Positions 6,265-7,882 of a DNA stretch of 7,882 bases are shown piece by piece; position 1 is the first letter of the stretch, and each line of letters opens with the position of its first letter. The stretch comes from Smithella sp. D17 (lineage in GTDB: Bacteria > Desulfobacterota > Syntrophia > Syntrophales > Smithellaceae), in assembly GCA_000753945.1 (NCBI GenBank), contig JQOA01000021.1:1-7882 (forward strand), in the 5' to 3' direction. A program made the position numbers and the translations under genes. Under the pieces are notes generated by a model. The model was not told the DNA's origin. It saw only the letters and a program-made list of their open reading frames with translations, and made no database searches.

Positions 6265-6801
6265 TTATAACTGTTGTGGCATTTTTAACTGCAATAAATA
6301 TCTATTTCTGATTTTACCAAGCATTAAGAGTTGCTTTTCATCCGCATAATCAGGGTAAGTCCAGGGTAAAGAACAAAACTTCTTCCCCTGATAAATCAGG
6401 GTCAAGTCGGCATAAATTCCATCCCGCAAATAGGGACGGTGTGTATACGCCTTGCCGGTAGCCAAAATCAAATGTGCCTTTGATATATAACCGGGATCAA
6501 TATTAACCTGCCTCCGAATATCCAATGCCAACCTGTCTTCAATACTGTTTGTTGCCAGCTTTATATCGGGTAATTCCTCTGGCCGGATTAATTTTTCCAT
6601 GGACAGAAAGCGCCGCACAAGATTCTCTCCCATTTCAGCGCTGTAATAATTCGTATAATCAAAGAGCATTTCTTCGCTTACAAAATCCGGCTGTCCATAT
6701 TCTGAGGACAAAATTTTTATCGTTTCGTTTAACAGTGAAGTCTCTTTAGCAAAAATGCTGAAGACCAGTTTTACCGGTTCAACCGGGTTCGGCTTGCTCA
6801 T
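6265..6801 (-). CDS. DUF4416 family protein of unknown function
   Basis: I recognise this 178-residue protein as DUF4416; no biochemical role is known to me. It is soluble, with no signal peptide or membrane segment. Features shared with the family are the N-terminal VKLVFSIFA strand, FDYTNYYSAEMG (47-58), RRFLSMEKLI (63-72), the long block NIDPGYISKAHLILATGKAY (100-119) followed by HRPYLRDGIYADLTL (121-135), and LPWTYPDY (145-152). The many invariant H, R, D and Y residues suggest an enzyme or ligand-binding protein rather than a structural one, but that is inference. Its ATG at 6801 overlaps the heptose kinase stop as ATGA, so the two are translationally coupled. It precedes yicC-gmk-rpoZ, and its constant company with those genes is the best clue to its role. 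Confidence 0.88.
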   Translation of the reverse strand: MSKPNPVEPVKLVFSIFAKETSLLNETIKILSSEYGQPDFVSEEMLFDYTNYYSAEMGENLVRRFLSMEKLIRPEELPDIKLATNSIEDRLALDIRRQVNIDPGYISKAHLILATGKAYTHRPYLRDGIYADLTLIYQGKKFCSLPWTYPDYADEKQLLMLGKIRNRYLLQLKMPQQL

Positions 6802-7787
6802 AATACTTCTATAAGTTCTTTCTGAGAGACAGTGGCCGTGCCAATTTTTCCGACCACTATACCCGCGGCCAGATTAGCCAGGCATGTCGCCTCTTTTATA
6901 TTAGCCCGCGCGGCGAGACCCAGGGCAAGCATGCCGATAACTGTATCACCGGCGCCGGTCACATCATAAACTTCTTTGGCTTGAGTCGAAAAATGAGTAT
7001 GAACAATTTTCCGGCCATTTTCAAAAAGGCTCATACCTTCTTCTCCCCGCGTAATAAGCATAGCTTGAAAAGCGTATTTCTTTAAAAGAGACTCGCTTAA
7101 TCGCTGAATGTCATTGGCCTTGGTTATTTCCATACCGGCGGCACGCTGGGCTTCATGATGGTTGGGAGTAATCACGTGTACCCCTTTATATATCGAAAAA
7201 TTGTTTTGTTTCGGATCAAGACAGATGAAGATATTTGAATCTTTCGTTATTGTTTTTATTCCTTCAATAAGCTCCCTGGAAATGACCCCTTTATTATAAT
7301 CGGAAATAACAATAGCTCCGATTTTCTTGCGCAAAGATTTCACATATTCCAGAATTTTATCAATGCTGGTTTGAGGAATAGGCTTTCTGTTTTCCTTGTC
7401 AAAACGCACCATTTGCTGGCCGTGCGCGACAATTCTCGTTTTCAGAGTAGTCGGCCGTCCCTTTTCCACGACAATGCCTTTTGTGTCAATTTTTCGTTCG
7501 TGCAACTCCACAAGCAGTTTTTTCCCTATATTATCGGCGCCGATGACGCCGGCCACATAAACTTTGCCGCCCATCGCGTAAATGTTATTGAGCACATTGG
7601 CACAGCCGCCAAGCAAAATGCTGTCCTTTTGGACATCAACTACAGGCACAGGAGCTTCAGGCGAAATACGGGAAACATTTCCCCAGATGAAATGATCAAC
7701 CATTACATCTCCGACCACAAGAACCCCCGCCTGGGAAAAACTGGCAATGATTTCCAATGCTCTTTTTTTTGTTAGAATCCTATGCAC
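6798..7787 (-). CDS. rfaE1: D-glycero-beta-D-manno-heptose-7-phosphate kinase (RfaE domain I), stand-alone
   Basis: This 329-residue PfkB/ribokinase-family enzyme phosphorylates heptose 7-phosphate at C1 on the way to ADP-heptose for the lipopolysaccharide inner core. Motifs in order are GDVMVDHFIWG (26-36), RISPEAPVPV (40-49), LLGGCANV (58-65, usually GGAANV), SDYNKGV (162-168), DPK (191-193), TPNHHEA (207-213) and the anion hole with catalytic base DVTGAGDTV (275-283, Asp281). The bifunctional HldE of enterics also has a C-terminal nucleotidyltransferase; here the protein stops after the kinase, so the adenylyltransferase must be a separate gene (often called rfaE2) outside this window. The start is GTG at 7787. 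AGGAG lies 13 bases upstream, rather far, so a slightly different start is possible. The gene is the first of the operon visible here and implies a Gram-negative cell envelope. Confidence 0.93.
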   Translation of the reverse strand: MHRILTKKRALEIIASFSQAGVLVVGDVMVDHFIWGNVSRISPEAPVPVVDVQKDSILLGGCANVLNNIYAMGGKVYVAGVIGADNIGKKLLVELHERKIDTKGIVVEKGRPTTLKTRIVAHGQQMVRFDKENRKPIPQTSIDKILEYVKSLRKKIGAIVISDYNKGVISRELIEGIKTITKDSNIFICLDPKQNNFSIYKGVHVITPNHHEAQRAAGMEITKANDIQRLSESLLKKYAFQAMLITRGEEGMSLFENGRKIVHTHFSTQAKEVYDVTGAGDTVIGMLALGLAARANIKEATCLANLAAGIVVGKIGTATVSQKELIEVL

Positions 7788-7827
7788 GTTTTGAAAATGA
7801 CTCCTGAAAGAATTTACCCTGAAAATT

Positions 7828-7847
7828 AAAAAAAGCGCTCATCGCGC
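7828..7847 (-). terminator. Short terminator-like hairpin upstream of rfaE1
   Basis: On the minus strand GCGC-GATGA-GCGC (7847-7835) forms a four-pair all-GC stem, extended by possible G-T pairs, followed by seven T (7834-7828). It would end transcription of a gene entering from the right edge. A TGA at 7870-7868 could be that gene's stop, but too little sequence is present to tell. The short stem makes it weak. Confidence 0.4.
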
Positions 7848-7882
7848 CCGTGTTCAAAAAAGCGGGGTCATACTATTACCAA

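Noticed and set aside
7371..7775. Plus-strand 134-codon open frame
   Set aside because: It lies opposite the heptose kinase motifs and has no family resemblance or ribosome binding site.
7788..7882. Sigma-70 promoter for the rfaE1 operon (TTGAAC near 7856)
   Set aside because: No acceptable -10 element lies 16-18 bases downstream; the spacing to TTTAAT is 21 bases and falls in the terminator-like hairpin.
1..7882. CRISPR arrays, insertion sequences, prophage or integrase genes
   Set aside because: No regularly spaced repeats, transposase or integrase motifs or paired terminal repeats were seen on either strand; the content is housekeeping genes.

Overview
The window is a stretch of ordinary bacterial chromosome in which every protein gene lies on the minus strand and a single tRNA gene lies on the plus strand. 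The most likely source is a member of the Desulfobacterota (former Deltaproteobacteria, possibly a Syntrophia-like lineage). This is inferred from the run rfaE1, DUF4416, yicC, gmk, rpoZ, pyrF, rlmB, from the style of the PilC protein and from the AT-leaning base use. No single sequence here proves the taxon, and no mobile element, CRISPR array or phage gene is visible.

In transcription order, from the right edge to the left: a heptose-7-phosphate kinase gene (GTG start at 7787) overlaps a DUF4416 gene by four bases. Next come yicC (endoribonuclease family), guanylate kinase, the RNA polymerase omega subunit, orotidine-5'-phosphate decarboxylase and the 23S rRNA methyltransferase RlmB. Gaps in this run are 40 bases or less and two pairs overlap, so it reads as one operon mixing lipopolysaccharide precursor synthesis, RNA metabolism, nucleotide synthesis and transcription. 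A 114-base gap with a candidate promoter then precedes a solitary pilC/gspF gene. A 172-base gap holds tRNA-Pro(CGG) on the opposite strand. The last two genes are a DUF1178 zinc-ribbon-like protein and a cysteine synthase.

Two things stand out. First, the cysteine synthase frame does not stop at the usual end of that protein. It runs straight into the N-terminus of a cysteinyl-tRNA synthetase and leaves the window still open, so it looks like a CysK/CysM-CysS fusion joining cysteine synthesis to cysteine charging. A good ribosome binding site sits at the domain junction in front of an ACG codon. Second, guanylate kinase is broken by one extra base in a six-base homopolymer at 4979-4984. Since this enzyme is normally essential, a sequencing error is the simplest reading, but a well-placed internal ribosome binding site in front of the second piece deserves checking.

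No gene-free stretch exceeds 300 bases. The three notable gaps are 1431-1602 (tRNA and promoters), 2812-2925 (candidate promoter) and 7788-7882 (short terminator-like hairpin).
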